Shown here piece by piece: positions 39,653 through 50,339 of a stretch of 64,000 bases of DNA. The number at the start of each line of letters is the position of its first letter. Positions within the stretch are counted from its first letter, which is position 1. The DNA is from Teratosphaeria epicoccoides (taxonomy: Eukaryota > Ascomycota > Dothideomycetes > Mycosphaerellales > Teratosphaeriaceae). The position numbers were made by a program, and so were the translations under genes. The DNA lies in NCBI GenBank assembly GCA_021401465.1, contig JADDMT010000042.1, positions 62,001 through 126,000 of the forward strand, written 5' to 3'. Below the pieces are notes generated by a model, which was given only the letters and a program-made list of their open reading frames with translations, was not told where the DNA came from and ran no database searches.

Positions 39653-41059
39653 ATGGCCGATATACCAGAAGAGGCTCCAGAAATGACGCCCGTCGAGCTC
39701 AACGCGAAGCTTGAACAGCTTAAAGCGTCTGCGACGAAGGAGTATTCACTCAAAAACTACGGTGCCGCCGTCGAGTACTACAGCGAGGCTGCCGAAGTTC
39801 AAGACCAGATCCACGGCGAGATGTCGCCTGAGAATGCAGATCTCTTGTATCAGTACGGCCGCTGCTTGTACCATGTTGCGGTGAGCAAGAGCGATGTCCT
39901 AGGCGGCAAGGTCGCAAACACCGAAGAGCCAAAGCGCAAGAAGAGGAAGCTCGCGCCTACCGAGGGCAATGCGCCAGGAGCAGCGAACTGGGAGTCGAGC
40001 GCAGACGTGGTGAAAAGTGGGGAGGAGAAGTTGGCGGAGGACGTGTTGGAGGCGGCAGTCGAGGAGAAGGATGGCGTGAAGACGCAGGAGAAGCCTGCTC
40101 CGGCATCGCATCCTTACTTTCAAATCACTGGTGATGAGAACTTTACAGACTCGGAAGATGAGGAGGACGCGGCTGATCAGAAAGCTGAAGAGGAAGACGA
40201 TGATTTCGCGACAGCTTATGAGATCTTGGATTGTGCCCGCGTCCTGTTAGCAAAGAAGCTGGCAGCGGTGCAGGAGAGCGCGGGCAAAAGCAAAGAGGAG
40301 CCGCCAGAAGCTAAGGCGCTCAAAGAACGACTAGCAGACACGCACGATTTGCAGGCCGAAATCTCGCTGGAGAATGAGCGTTTCCACGACGCGATCAACG
40401 ATACACGAGAGGCTCTCAGACTTAAGCTTGATTTATACCCAGGAACCGACGGCTTAGTAGCAGAGGCGCATTTCAAACTGTCGCTGGCGCTGGAGTTCGC
40501 GTCTGTGACATCCACAGCTGATGAGGAAGGAGAGAGCTCCGAAGGCAGAGTCGCACAGGTCGACGAAGGTCTTCGGCAGGAGGCTGCAGAGGAAATGGAG
40601 AAAGCTATCAAGTCTCAGAGAGGACGCATCGCTGCCGAAGAAGCTCTGCTCGCAAAGGACGAGTCGGCCAAGGCAGAAGAGCGCATGAAGGCTATTAAGA
40701 ATGTCAAGGAGATCGTGGCAGATATGGAGCAGCGACTCGTTGACCTTCGAAACCCTGCTGTGTCAATGTCTGGGCTCAACGCGGCTGGACCTGCAGGTGC
40801 GCCGGATGGGTCGGATCCATTGAGAGGAATATTAGGTGCAATGCTAGGTGAGAGTAAGACGGAGCAGCAGAAGAGGATATCGGAGGTCACTGCGACGGCT
40901 AATGACCTGAGCGGACTCGTGAAGCATAAGAAGAAGGCGAACACTGAGGAGACGACGAATGGAGTCGGTGCGAGCAAAGGCAAGGGAAAGCGGAAGGTTG
41001 ATGAGGTGGGTGATGGTGTTGCGAATGGAAAGAAGGCAAAGGTCGAGGAGGGCGGGTGA
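39653..41059 (+). CDS. NASP-family histone chaperone (SHNi-TPR; Hif1/Sim3 type)
   Basis: Nuclear chaperone that binds H3-H4 (or CENP-A in the fission yeast Sim3) and feeds chromatin assembly. Single exon, 468 residues; the open frame starts upstream but the first good ATG is MADIPEEAPEM. TPR 1: LKASATKEYSLKNYGAAVEY. The acidic insert typical of NASP interrupts TPR 2 (FTDSEDEEDAADQKAEEEDD, about 165-185). SHNi-TPR: FATAYEILDCARVLLAKKL. Next TPRs: LADTHDLQAEISLENERFHDAI and LVAEAHFKLSLALEF. A basic NLS-like C-terminus follows (KGKGKRKVDEVG). A second basic run, EEPKRKKRKLAP, lies in the loop after TPR 1. Paired with DPB2, it fits S-phase function. Confidence 0.9.
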   Translation: MADIPEEAPEMTPVELNAKLEQLKASATKEYSLKNYGAAVEYYSEAAEVQDQIHGEMSPENADLLYQYGRCLYHVAVSKSDVLGGKVANTEEPKRKKRKLAPTEGNAPGAANWESSADVVKSGEEKLAEDVLEAAVEEKDGVKTQEKPAPASHPYFQITGDENFTDSEDEEDAADQKAEEEDDDFATAYEILDCARVLLAKKLAAVQESAGKSKEEPPEAKALKERLADTHDLQAEISLENERFHDAINDTREALRLKLDLYPGTDGLVAEAHFKLSLALEFASVTSTADEEGESSEGRVAQVDEGLRQEAAEEMEKAIKSQRGRIAAEEALLAKDESAKAEERMKAIKNVKEIVADMEQRLVDLRNPAVSMSGLNAAGPAGAPDGSDPLRGILGAMLGESKTEQQKRISEVTATANDLSGLVKHKKKANTEETTNGVGASKGKGKRKVDEVGDGVANGKKAKVEEGG

Positions 41060-41546
41060 ATGATATCGGACTTGTTCCTTGGCATAGATGCATGCGAGAT
41101 GCCCGATTTCATGATTCCTCTCCGCTTCTACGGCCCGCAAATGCTTCAGCTGCCATTGCGCCAGAGCTTGACAAGTCCCGTCGAATTGCGCGAGGTGATC
41201 TTCAAGGAGGTGTCGCATCGCGACGGATTTTTGCTGACGGCACGAGATCTTGTCATGAGAGAGCCCTCAGCCGATGCGGCTGTGGTCATATTAGCTTCAG
41301 TCTGGAATGCCACTTCGCTTGCGGCGTCACTCTGATGGGCGCTTCGAGAACACCATGTTCTCATGACATTTATTCGCACTTTGACTTGATATCTCTTTCT
41401 CACACAACTTTCTCTACTCCAACACGACATCCATCGCGACGGTAAGAGCCATTGCCGTACAACAAACATCACGGTAACACGCCCAACATGACGGCCATAT
41501 TGACACTAGGCTCGACGCACTTACCGTTCGACTGCGCGATGAGATT
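41060..41546. other. Unresolved intergenic region
   Basis: Short ORFs on both strands are unsupported. A clean GTAAGT donor on the minus strand at about 41520 suggests that a further exon of the tentative gene to the right may exist. Confidence 0.3.
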
Positions 41547-42186
41547 TCATGGAAGTCTTTCGGTCCAACAAGGCGTGTCATCTGCGGCTTCGTTAGGGCG
41601 GCTTTCTTGGTAATAGAGCCATGAAGAAACCAAGGATCTCAAAAGAATCCGCAATGATGTGAGATCCCCCCGGGCAAGCAGTACAAGAGAGCCTGTCAAT
41701 GTAGAAGACAGGTAGTGTGTCAGCGCTGAGCCGCCACGCCAAGCACTTACTCGCTGTCTTCATGTATCCGGTCATGGTGTCAGGTTCGCAAGGGTGCCTA
41801 GTAGCAGGCTCTTCAGTCGAGCAAACGGCAGCAAAAGCCTATGGTTCTTGCATATCATCGCACCGAGTGCTGTGTACATAATCTCCGGGCGTAAATTTGT
41901 ACAGAAATTGCGGTAATGATGGCGCCTCGAGGGCGTGTGGTTTACGTACTGCTGCCTCTCCTAACGAAAGAGTGCCGAGAGCTTCGACTTCCATTAGCGT
42001 GTTGTAACTCTCGCCATCTTTGATTGGTCGACATTTGAGCTCGTCACTCTCGCCGCCTAGCTGCTTGTACCTCGTATGAGCTCCATCAAACATCGAAACA
42101 TTGGAGCGACATTCCCATCTCGCCTTTCGCCCTTGAGAAGCCTGTAGATAGCGTCTCAGGAGTTTCGCGATTTCACGAATCATCAT
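41547..42186 (-). CDS. Tentative spliced hypothetical gene
   Basis: Low-confidence model: exons (minus) 42186-41878, 41838-41751 and 41692-41547, 180 residues. The main support is the 58-bp intron 2 (41693-41750), which has GTAAGT, a GCTGAC branch and TTGACAG, the best splice set in this stretch. The first exon encodes a basic N-terminus (MMIREIAKLLRRYLQASQGRKARW). Intron 1 would be only 39 bp, which is short. The ATG lies 15 bp from the ATG of the divergent proteasome gene, which is unusually close. No family is recognised. Confidence 0.28.
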
Positions 42187-42201
42187 TCACTCACATCCAT
42201 C

Positions 42202-43171
42202 ATGGACACGCTCGTAGCCCGCTACAGTCGTCCCTCTCACACCGAACAGAATATCGAGCGCGACGACGCATCACAAGCCATCGCTGACCTCTCACCACCC
42301 CTTTCTCTCAACTTCGCGCTCCCGCCTGTCGCCTCCTCAGCATCATGGCTGCGAGCAATGACCGACGACAACAGCAACCCTGATGTCCCCATCAAGATCG
42401 CGCACGGCACAACTACCCTCGCATTCAGATTCAAGGGCGGAATCATTGTGGCGACGGATTCAAGAGCGACGGCAGGGAACTGGATTGCGAGTCAGACGGT
42501 CAAGAAGGTCATTGAGATCAATAGCTGTTTGTTGGGGACGATGGCTGGTGGTGCTGCGGTGAGTGAAGGACATAGGACAGTGTTTTGATTGTGGCATACT
42601 GATGTGATATGTTAGGACTGCCAATACTGGCTCGCCTACCTAGGCATGCAATGCCGGCTCCACGAGCTCCGACACAAGCGCCGCATCTCTGTCGCGGCCG
42701 CCTCCAAGATCCTTGCTAACCTCGTCTACTCCTATAAGGGTATGGGTCTGTCTATGGGTACCATGTGCGCAGGTGTTACGCCTACTGAAGGCCCAGCTCT
42801 CTATTACATCGACAGCGACGGCACGCGGCTAGCCGGGAACTTGTTCTGTGTGGGTTCTGGTCAGACGTTTGCGTATGGTGTGCTGGATGCGGAGTACAAG
42901 TACGATCTGGAGGATGACGAGGCTTTAGAGTTGGGAAGGAGAAGTATTCTGGCAGCGACGCATAGGGATGCTTTCTCAGGTGGTTTCATCAACTTGTACC
43001 ATGTCAAGGAGGATGGATGGGTGAAGCATGGCTTTAACGACACGAACCCGGTACGTCGCGATTATGTCCTTTCATGATGACCGCAGCAGAGTGCTAACCC
43101 TTTTACAGATCTTCTGGGAGACCAAGCTCAAGAAGGGCGAGTTTAGCAACGTCACTTCTGAGCTGGTATAG
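42202..43171 (+). CDS. PRE2: 20S proteasome subunit beta-5 (chymotrypsin-like)
   Basis: Catalytic beta-5 subunit of the 20S proteasome, with chymotrypsin-like activity. Exons 42202-42558, 42616-43050 and 43109-43171; introns of 57 and 58 bp, both phase 0; 284 residues. The propeptide (residues 1-69) ends in AHG; cleavage before TTTLAFRF exposes Thr70 as the nucleophile. Mature numbering gives Asp17 (ATDSRATAGNW) and Lys33 (QTVKK), the catalytic set. The core continues with LGTMAGGAADCQYW, LYYIDSDGTRLAG and the conserved C-terminus (FSGGFINLYHVKEDGWVKHG, IFWETKLKKGEFSNVT). All motifs are intact. Confidence 0.96.
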
Positions 43172-43737
43172 ATGATGGGTGATAGTTCTCTGGGCATTGA
43201 TCCTGAAGCCGCAGTTAGTGCTACATAAAGCCCAGTTGGTGCTTCTATCTGTGTATCATACAGCATGTGACTAGTAGCTTAGCATGACGAGCGAGAAGAT
43301 ACTTGAGAACGTCCAAGAGTTTGGAGTTCCCGATTCTTGCGCAGTCCTGCCTGATATCACACACTGAAGGCATCTACACAACAGAGAAGGCATTCGGTCG
43401 ACACATTGAGCCTCAAGGCATCTACACAACAGAGAAGGCATTCGGTCGACACATTGAGCCTCAAGCCATCTCACACGTGCGATCAAATGTCGATCACATG
43501 CACGCAGCGTATGCTTGCCTAAGTCTCTACCTTCAAGCCCCACCACATTCCAAGGCATCAACCCCACCCAGGTGCTAGAGGCTTGAAACATTGCCCAAAC
43601 AACGACAAACACATTTGAGTACCTACCAAAGTACCGAGAGCCAAGAGCTGCACGATCTAGAGACGTAGACCTTGTCGACGATATCAAGTCGGCGATCACA
43701 CCCACAATCTCAGCCGCGACGAGTAGGAGGCAGGAAG
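43172..43737. other. Intergenic region with 48-bp tandem duplication
   Basis: Spacer between PRE2 and the NEDD8 gene, both on the plus strand. It contains the 48-bp duplication described separately. The ORFs are unsupported. Confidence 0.5.
43367..43462. repeat. 48-bp perfect tandem duplication
   Basis: The unit beginning AAGGCATCTACACAACAGAG occupies 43367-43414 and is repeated without change at 43415-43462, followed by a short partial copy (CAAG). It lies about 275 bp upstream of the NEDD8 start. Confidence 0.9.
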
Positions 43738-44239
43738 ATGCAGATCAAGTGAGGGGTGCTTCGAGGCATTCGCATGGTGGAAAACAAGATTAATCGTATA
43801 CTAGGGTGCGTACCCTCACGGGTAAGGAGATCGAGTTGGATATCGAGCCGAGCGACACCGTTACACGCATTAAGGAGCGCGTTGAGGAGCGAGAGGGCAT
43901 CCCACCGGTACAACAAAGGTTGATCTATGGCGGAAAGCAGATGTGAGTACAATGATCTTCTGAAGAATCGGCACAGGCGACATATGGCAGGCGGGCGGCG
44001 ATTTTAAGTTGTTCAAGAAGAGGTTTGGTCTACACAGGCGAAAGAGGCGTGCATGACTCTTGGAACACGTTCAGGCATAGAGGACGGGGAGGAGACATGG
44101 GCTAGCCATGCACGACAAGCAGACATGTTGAGGACATACTGACAATTGGATCAGGGCCGACGATAAGACAGCGGCAGAGTACAACCTCGAGGGCGGCGCG
44201 ACTCTTCACTTGGTGCTGGCGTTGAGAGGTGGCCAATGA
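43738..44239 (+). CDS. RUB1: NEDD8 (Rub1) ubiquitin-like modifier
   Basis: Ubiquitin-like protein conjugated to cullins, switching on SCF and other CRL ligases. Exons 43738-43748, 43805-43942 and 44155-44239; 77 residues. Exon 1 is only 11 nt (MQIK-). Intron 1 is 56 bp and intron 2 is 212 bp, far longer than neighbours. The protein reads TLTGKEIELDIEPSDTVTRI, KERVEEREGIPPVQQRLIYG, then ADDKTAAEYNLEGGATLHLV and LALRGGQ. Ala at position 72 (LALRGG, where ubiquitin has LRLRGG) and the ERVEEREG stretch identify NEDD8. One residue (Gln77) follows the GG and must be removed by a processing protease. Both joins preserve frame exactly. Confidence 0.95.
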
Positions 44240-44597
44240 GTACGACCGGCGATCGAAGAGGTAACTCCCGCACAGACGGCGAGGCACCCTGGTGGCAATG
44301 TGACACTTCGCAGCAAAAGCTGTCGAGGCAACAATGAGCATGGGAACGGCGTTGCAGAGCATTCTGGCAGCGATGAGATGACTACGAGGCGGCTGGTGCA
44401 GATATGCGGGTCGCTCATATGATACCATGAGTAAGCGAACACAAGCTTGCGTTGCACGGAATAACATCCCAAAGCCACAGCGCTGCGCTCATGTGCCTAA
44501 TCAATCTTACTCATACAACATCACTGGTATCCCATCAGCTCAACTCCAGCTAGAAGCCACCGAACCAGTCCAACACACATCGTCATCCAAACCTCAT
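44240..44597. other. Convergent intergenic, no gene seen
   Basis: Spacing between the 3' ends of NEDD8 (+) and MCM4 (-). Nothing recognised. Confidence 0.45.
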
Positions 44598-47500
44598 CTA
44601 AACAGCCCCAGCAACCCTCCTGATACTCCTCCTCGGCCCCTCCCCAACAACCTGCACCCTCCCTTCCTGCTCCAACGCCCTCACCGCCTCCGCAAACTCC
44701 TGCCCCTCCACCGGTACCGAGCTCTGCTCACTCAATGTCCTCACCACATCCCCATACCTCGCGCTACCCGCCCCACCCCTCAACATCTCCTCCACGACCC
44801 CAATAACCCCCTTCTTCAAATCCTCCTTCCGCTTCCTCTCGCCCGCACTCGTCCCTTCCGTCAACAAGCCCATGTCGATCAATCCGGTCCTCACATCTGT
44901 TGCAGCCTGCTTGAGAGCAGATTGAATTAGCCGAACAGCTTCGTTGACGTCGTCCTCATCCACGGTATGGGAGAGTCGCATCTTGGCGTGTGCTTCGGCA
45001 AGGCGGATCATGGACTCGAGCTGTCGGGTTGTGGCTGTGATGCGGCGTTCGGAGGCGCGGATGTCCTCGCCCAGTTTGCGCATGGCGACGTAGGCGGTCA
45101 CGAGGGCGTCGGCAGCGGGTCGCGTGATGGTGGGGTGGATTTGGGAGCGGGCGTAGGAGATGTAGGAGGTCAGGAATTCGACAGGCTGGGAGATTGGAAG
45201 ATTAGTGAGGGAGCTGCAACGAATGAAGGAATGAGAGGGAACTCACAAGTATTTCATCTCGAGATGCATTCTCTGGTGTATCTTCGAGATACATGCCGAC
45301 CAAGTGGCGAGCCAGCTTGCGGTCGGCAGACTCCTCGATCCTGTCCAGCACCAAGTAGACAAGGTCGAATCTGCTGAGCAGAGTTGGTGGGAGATCAATG
45401 TTCTGCGGCACAGGCAGGTTGGGATTGTATTTGCTGCCAATCGGGTTGGCAGAGGCCAGGATCGAAGTCCGTGCGTTCAATGTTGTGATAATACCGGCCT
45501 TGGCGATGGAGACAGTCTGCTGTTCCATAACTTCATGCAGAACGGAGCGCGTAGCATCGCTCATCTTGTCGAATTCGTCGATACAGCAGACACCGCCGTC
45601 GGATAGTACCAAGGCGCCGGACTCAAGGACTAGACTTCTTGTCTCTGGGTCGCGGGTCACATAGGCTGTAAGACCGACTGCCGAAGATCCTTTCCCGGAG
45701 GTGTAAACACCGCGTGGTGCGATCTTGTGTACGTACTCGAGCATCTTCGACTTCGCGGTAGACGGGTCGCCGCACAAAAGAACGTTGATGTCGCCACGGT
45801 ACTTCGGGCTACCACCCTTCTCGAATGACTTGTTCGTGCCGCCGAAGAGTTGAAGCAGGATGCCCTTCTTCACATCCTCGAGCTCGTAGACACTGGGTGC
45901 CAGCGAACGTGCAAGCAGCTCGTAGAGGTCCGACCGAGACGCGACCTCCCTGATCTTCGCCTCCTCTTCCTCACTGACCTTCCGAGTCTCCTCAACGGCA
46001 CCAGCGACCTGGTCAGATAGCTCCTCCTCAATAGTCGTAGGATCGATGCCCATACGTCTCTTGTCCACCTTCTGGACATGCAGACAATCGACATACGTCT
46101 TGAAAATGTTCTTCACGCTCCTCTGGCGCGGGTTGACACGCACTTGGTTGCACTTGAAGATACCAGTGATCTCAACGCGATCACCAGCTTTACAGATATC
46201 GACCAGCTCGTCGTAAGCGCAGATGCTGACACTGTGCGGCGTCTGACCATCAGGGACTGAGTCGGGCGTCTCCTGCAGCTTAATGACCTGCTTGTCCGCG
46301 AAGCCCGAGCGATTGTGCACGATCTGCATGCTGTTGTTCGAACTGCACACTTCTCGTGGGCAACGGGTTGGCTCAGCAATCTTGCCGCGGTCAATGTCGA
46401 CTTTGACTGTGTGATGGCAGACTGCGCAGCGGAAGAAAGCGTCCTTCATGTCTGGAATGATAGGCGTGGTGCGGATGACCAGTCCCTTGATCGAGACCAG
46501 TTTGTCCATGTCGTTGGGGTTGAGATCGCGCAGATTGATGGTATGGTCTAGTCCGAACGGTCTGACCCGAAACACCTTCTGCTCAATCTCGGCGACGAGA
46601 TCATCATCGATTGGCGGCGCAATAGGAGCTCGAGCTGGGTCTTGCCTAGTTGTAACTCCGCCGTCTGCTTTGTCCACGTCTGAGCTGGGCGGTGGTGGCA
46701 TCGAGCTTGAGTCTCTCTGCCTTGCATTGCCACTGGCTTGAGATCTTCTTTGCGGTTGCTGCGCAGCCCGCTGCTCATCAATTTTTTTCTCCGCCAACTC
46801 CATCAACACATCCTTGATCGCACTATCCATGACCGGAATGATCTCGGCAGGAAAGCTCTGCATCTGATGCCATAATTTTCTAGTTGGTGGGTAAGCCTTC
46901 AAGTTTCTGCAGTCAAGGTAGAACGCCGTAGTGCCCAGCTCAAGCATGGTCTGCAGCATGATAAGATTGTCCTTCGACAGAGCAGGATCGTCAGCATCCA
47001 GCGCTTCACCGTCGACCATATCTCCATCAGCGATCAAGCGATACTTGCGCTGGAAATTGCGCAAGAAATCTCCCATTGCAGAGAAGGAGTCTGGTATGGA
47101 GACGTTCGTGCCCCAGATGACTCTGCTAGATTGTCCACCAAGCGCATCGGCATCTGAAGTATTTGGGTTGAGGTTGGAGAAAGTCGCAGCGTCAGAATCG
47201 CGTTGTGGGTTGCCATTCTCATCCACGTATAATCTTCTTCCACCCGGGTTCAGAGCATCTGAGTCAATGTCATGGCGGCGGTTGCGGGCGCGAGGAGTCG
47301 CATCACCAAGTCCGCCAGAGCGCACAAAGAGTCCTGTCGAATCGCTGCCGTGGGCGCGCCCACTGCGTGGTGCTGGGCCTGCGGCATCCGAGCTGGGGGC
47401 ATAGGCCAGAGGCGATGATACTGTGCATCATATCAGCGGTGATCTCCACACTTTCTGTCGCGATCGCTCATACATCCATCGAGCCCAGCAGCAGCCCTTG

Positions 47501-47819
47501 GCGTCCTTCCGCCTTCGCTGCTGCCAGCTTGGACCTGCCGTCTCAAAGGGCTGCTGGCTCCCACACCGTTCTGACTTCCATTCGGAACAGTGAGGCGCTG
47601 GCTCTGGCTTTGCGACTGAGTGTTGGTTGGCAAGTCTCTGTAGAACAATGGCGACGAAGTAGGCGGCGCTTGTGACTGGGACTGCGATGTCTGCTGTGAG
47701 TCTTCTCTCGGTGTCGTGTTTTGCTGTGGCAGCGCTGGATCGCTTGATGGCGGACCTTGACTGCCTCGTTGGCTGCGGCGAGGCGTGCCGTTTGATCGTC
47801 TCGAAGTTGGCGACGACAT
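44598..47819 (-). CDS. MCM4: MCM4, DNA replication licensing factor / CMG helicase subunit
   Basis: Subunit of the Mcm2-7 helicase. Exons (minus): 47819-47474, 47420-45247 and 45185-44598; introns of 53 bp (phase 1) and 61 bp (phase 0); 1035 residues. The N-terminus (1-150) is long, Ser/Pro/Gln-rich and disordered, as needed for DDK phosphorylation (many SP and SQ sites: SQSQSQAPPTSSPLF, SSPLRRQVQ). Zinc finger: CAVCHH...CPREVC. MCM box: Walker A GDPSTAKSKMLEY, the sensor-like GKGSSAVGLTAYV loop, Walker B CCIDEFDKM, arginine finger LLSRFDLV. The C-terminus contains RLAEAHAKMRLSHTV and a winged-helix tail. The start is the ATG of MSSPTSRRSNGT; the frame is open upstream to 47903. Confidence 0.96.
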
Positions 47820-48086
47820 CCCGCAAGGTGGTGTTCGTATTGTGTTGTAGAGAGTGGGAGAGGACAGAGACAGTTTGACTGGGATGGACGCGCGCAAAAC
47901 CATAACGCGTCGCGGGCGCGCTTGAGCTAATATCTTTCCTGGTTAGCTTCATGCAAGCACTTCTCTTCTTGCCAGTCCAACAAATCAGCGCGCGGCAGCG
48001 AAACACTTGTAGCGCTTGTGTATCGTCAACCCAACGCAATGTTTCGAGCGAGACCGTAGACATCCCAATACAGGAGGCACGCAAAC
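47820..48086. promoter_or_regulatory. Bidirectional promoter between MCM4 and tubulin cofactor A
   Basis: A 267-bp spacer between divergent ATGs. It contains the sequence AACGCGTCG near 47904, an ACGCGT (MCB-like) element that often marks G1/S genes. Motif presence only. Confidence 0.5.
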
Positions 48087-48621
48087 ATGGCCCCACCGTC
48101 ACAACTGTCTATTGCAATATCTTCGCTCAACAGGCTTGTCAAAGAGGAAGCCAGCTACCACAAGGAGGCAGAGCAGCAGCAAGCCCGCATCACCAAGCTC
48201 GAACAGGGCGATCAAAGTGATGAAAATGCGGAATACACGATAAAGCAGGAGGTAAGCTTGAGCGCTTCTGTCGAATTTTCCCATGCTACACTGTCTGTGG
48301 GTGCGCCCATGTTATCATGCCGTTGTCTCTTCCTCTGTCCTCCAGTCTCGCTCTACGCAAGACGCTGACTCTACCTGCAGCGCAAAGCTCTCGACGAGAC
48401 CACGGCCATATTGCCTCAACTCAAGCGGAAGATTCAGGATGCTCTGTCCAAGCTCGAGACTCAGCTGGTATTTCCTCCCCCGATCCTGTCCCCAGGCATT
48501 CGCGCCCAACGCTAATTTCGTGTAGGAGCAAGCTAAAGCGCCCGATAGCTCACCAGAGGACATTACTAAGGCCAAGGAAGCTATCGCTTCGGCCACGACA
48601 GCTGTACGACAGACTTCTTAG
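48087..48621 (+). CDS. Tubulin-binding cofactor A
   Basis: Small three-helix-bundle chaperone (yeast Rbl2, human TBCA) that holds beta-tubulin during folding. Exons 48087-48251, 48381-48467 and 48526-48621; introns of 129 and 58 bp, both phase 0; 115 residues. The sequence shows the three heptad helices: LSIAISSLNRLVKEEASYHK, KALDETTAILPQLKRKIQDA and TKAKEAIASATTAVRQTS. The YHKEAEQQQARI segment and the EYTIKQERKALDE junction match the family. The first intron is longer than usual for this window. Confidence 0.93.
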
Positions 48622-48715
48622 GACTGGACTGAATTCGTCGCATTGCCGCTGCCAAAGACAGTGTATCTTCAGGATTATGTATAGATGATCGACTGCGCAG
48701 GTGCGCTCGCACTTC

Positions 48716-49837
48716 TCATATCTTCTTCTTTTTGGTTGGCATAAAAACAGAAGCTGCGCCCGCCGGCCTTTTCTTGCCGACTGTGGCCAGGTTCGGGCTC
48801 GCCGTGATTGGCGGAGTAGCAGCTGCCACTGGCGGCTTGGAAGACGGTACATTCGGCGGCGACACAGCTGTTCTCTTAACCGGCTGAGCGGTAGTCGTGG
48901 GCATGGTAAATGCCCGAGCTTTCGGTGGTGATGCATGACTGGTTGCAAACTTGGCAGTCAGTGGTGCTCTGCTCGCTGCAGGCGGAGGTGATGCGGCGGC
49001 TGGCTTCGATTTATTTTGCGTGAAGGCCCTGAGCCTCGCTTCCCTCTCGGCGTTCCTGATCGCCACTTCTTGCCCGCTCGGGCCTTTGTTGCCTTGCGAA
49101 AAGACCGCAGGCTTCTTCGTATTCGCACAGCTCTCCTTAGCCGCCTGCAGGAGTGCATTATTCCTCTTAGGCCCAGTGGCTTGTTGCACCATCCATTCAG
49201 GAGCTTGCTTGATCTGCCCTTTTGGTGCTGGTGTTCTGATGATGGCCGTGGAACTATTCACGCTCCAACCAGGGCGCTGATTCACAGCATCCCGAGTCTG
49301 CCTGCGGATTGCAGCGAGCGCATCTCTGCCTGATTTCGCGTTTCTCAACGACGGAGGACCCCTGATGATACCCCAGCTCGATGCTTTCGGGTTGCGCTGG
49401 CCATCAACAAATGCACTGCCCTTGCTCTTCTGCGGTATGACCTTTGAAACAAAGCTCGCCTTGTTGTCCTCCTTCTGCTTCGTCAAGCCTTTCATGGCCG
49501 CCTCGAGACGTGCCTCATCCTCCTGCTCTTGCTTCTCCTTCTCCTTGAGCAGCTTGTAGAAGTATGTCCGCCATTTAGCAGGATTGGTAATGTCGACCTC
49601 CTCGACAATCTGGTCTCCTTTTGGTATATGTTTCCTGATGAATTCCTTCCAGAGGTCAGCATTGTGCTCGCGAAGGTCGGGTGTGTTGTCTTCGATCTCT
49701 CTGAGCTTGTTCGGGGCATCAATTTTTTTTAGAATCGGCCGGGCAAGTTCGTAGGGCACGTTGGAGAAGCTCTCGATGCTTGCTGCGTTGCGCGCGGCCA
49801 TCCTGGTGGCCATCTGTACTAATGTCGCTGCTGGCAT
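48716..49837 (-). CDS. ELA1: Elongin-A-like protein
   Basis: Fungal elongin A: a cullin-3 type ligase adaptor in yeast (Ela1-Elc1-Cul3) that ubiquitylates stalled RNA polymerase II. Single exon, 373 residues. Landmarks: an N-terminal BC-box/F-box-like segment (IESFSNVPYELARPILKKI), LREIEDNTPDLREHNADLWK, and EFIRKHIPKGDQIVE. Then comes WRTYFYKLLKEKEKQEQEDE, a coiled coil. The rest is disordered and basic with a nuclear-localisation-like C-terminus (FMPTKKKKI). The start at MPAATLVQM is preferred; an upstream ATG at 49867 adds ten residues. Its neighbour NEDD8 modifies the cullin partner. Confidence 0.85.
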   Translation of the reverse strand: MPAATLVQMATRMAARNAASIESFSNVPYELARPILKKIDAPNKLREIEDNTPDLREHNADLWKEFIRKHIPKGDQIVEEVDITNPAKWRTYFYKLLKEKEKQEQEDEARLEAAMKGLTKQKEDNKASFVSKVIPQKSKGSAFVDGQRNPKASSWGIIRGPPSLRNAKSGRDALAAIRRQTRDAVNQRPGWSVNSSTAIIRTPAPKGQIKQAPEWMVQQATGPKRNNALLQAAKESCANTKKPAVFSQGNKGPSGQEVAIRNAEREARLRAFTQNKSKPAAASPPPAASRAPLTAKFATSHASPPKARAFTMPTTTAQPVKRTAVSPPNVPSSKPPVAAATPPITASPNLATVGKKRPAGAASVFMPTKKKKI

Positions 49838-50339
49838 GTTGAAAGGGTGTGGGCGACAGAGTCTCACAAATAATTGCTGGGTGTGCTCCGGGATCCACTT
49901 CGCATAGTTGGTGCACTTGTTCGAGTCTCAAACATTGTGCAGCTCAGCCGTGAATCTATGCAAGTTCCCAAGACAAAGCTACCGTGGACAAAGCGATGTG
50001 TTTGCCAACACGGCTGATGCGATTGGATGCTCATGAACACAATAGCGAGCTGTCATGATACCACGTAGCAGTGCTACACACTCGAAACATGTGGACACCG
50101 GTGAAGAGTAGAACAGGGAGTTAGTTGGTGACGTGCAGCCACGAGGCCCATGCTATCACCTTAGTTTAGATCTGACATGTGAACCACACGCCTCGGCTAA
50201 TTTGGCTCATGTCAAATGACCTCAGAATGCAAGCTGTGTTGGTTCCACGACCTGGAGGTACAGTGTTCGATTTGCGACAGGAGGAAGACGATCCGGGGCA
50301 CACAATGGAAAGGCGCAGTCCAGTAAGCACACAAGAAAG
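49838..50339. other. Divergent intergenic region, no gene seen
   Basis: A 0.5-kb promoter region for elongin A (-) and PEX7 (+). Nothing specific assigned. Confidence 0.45.
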
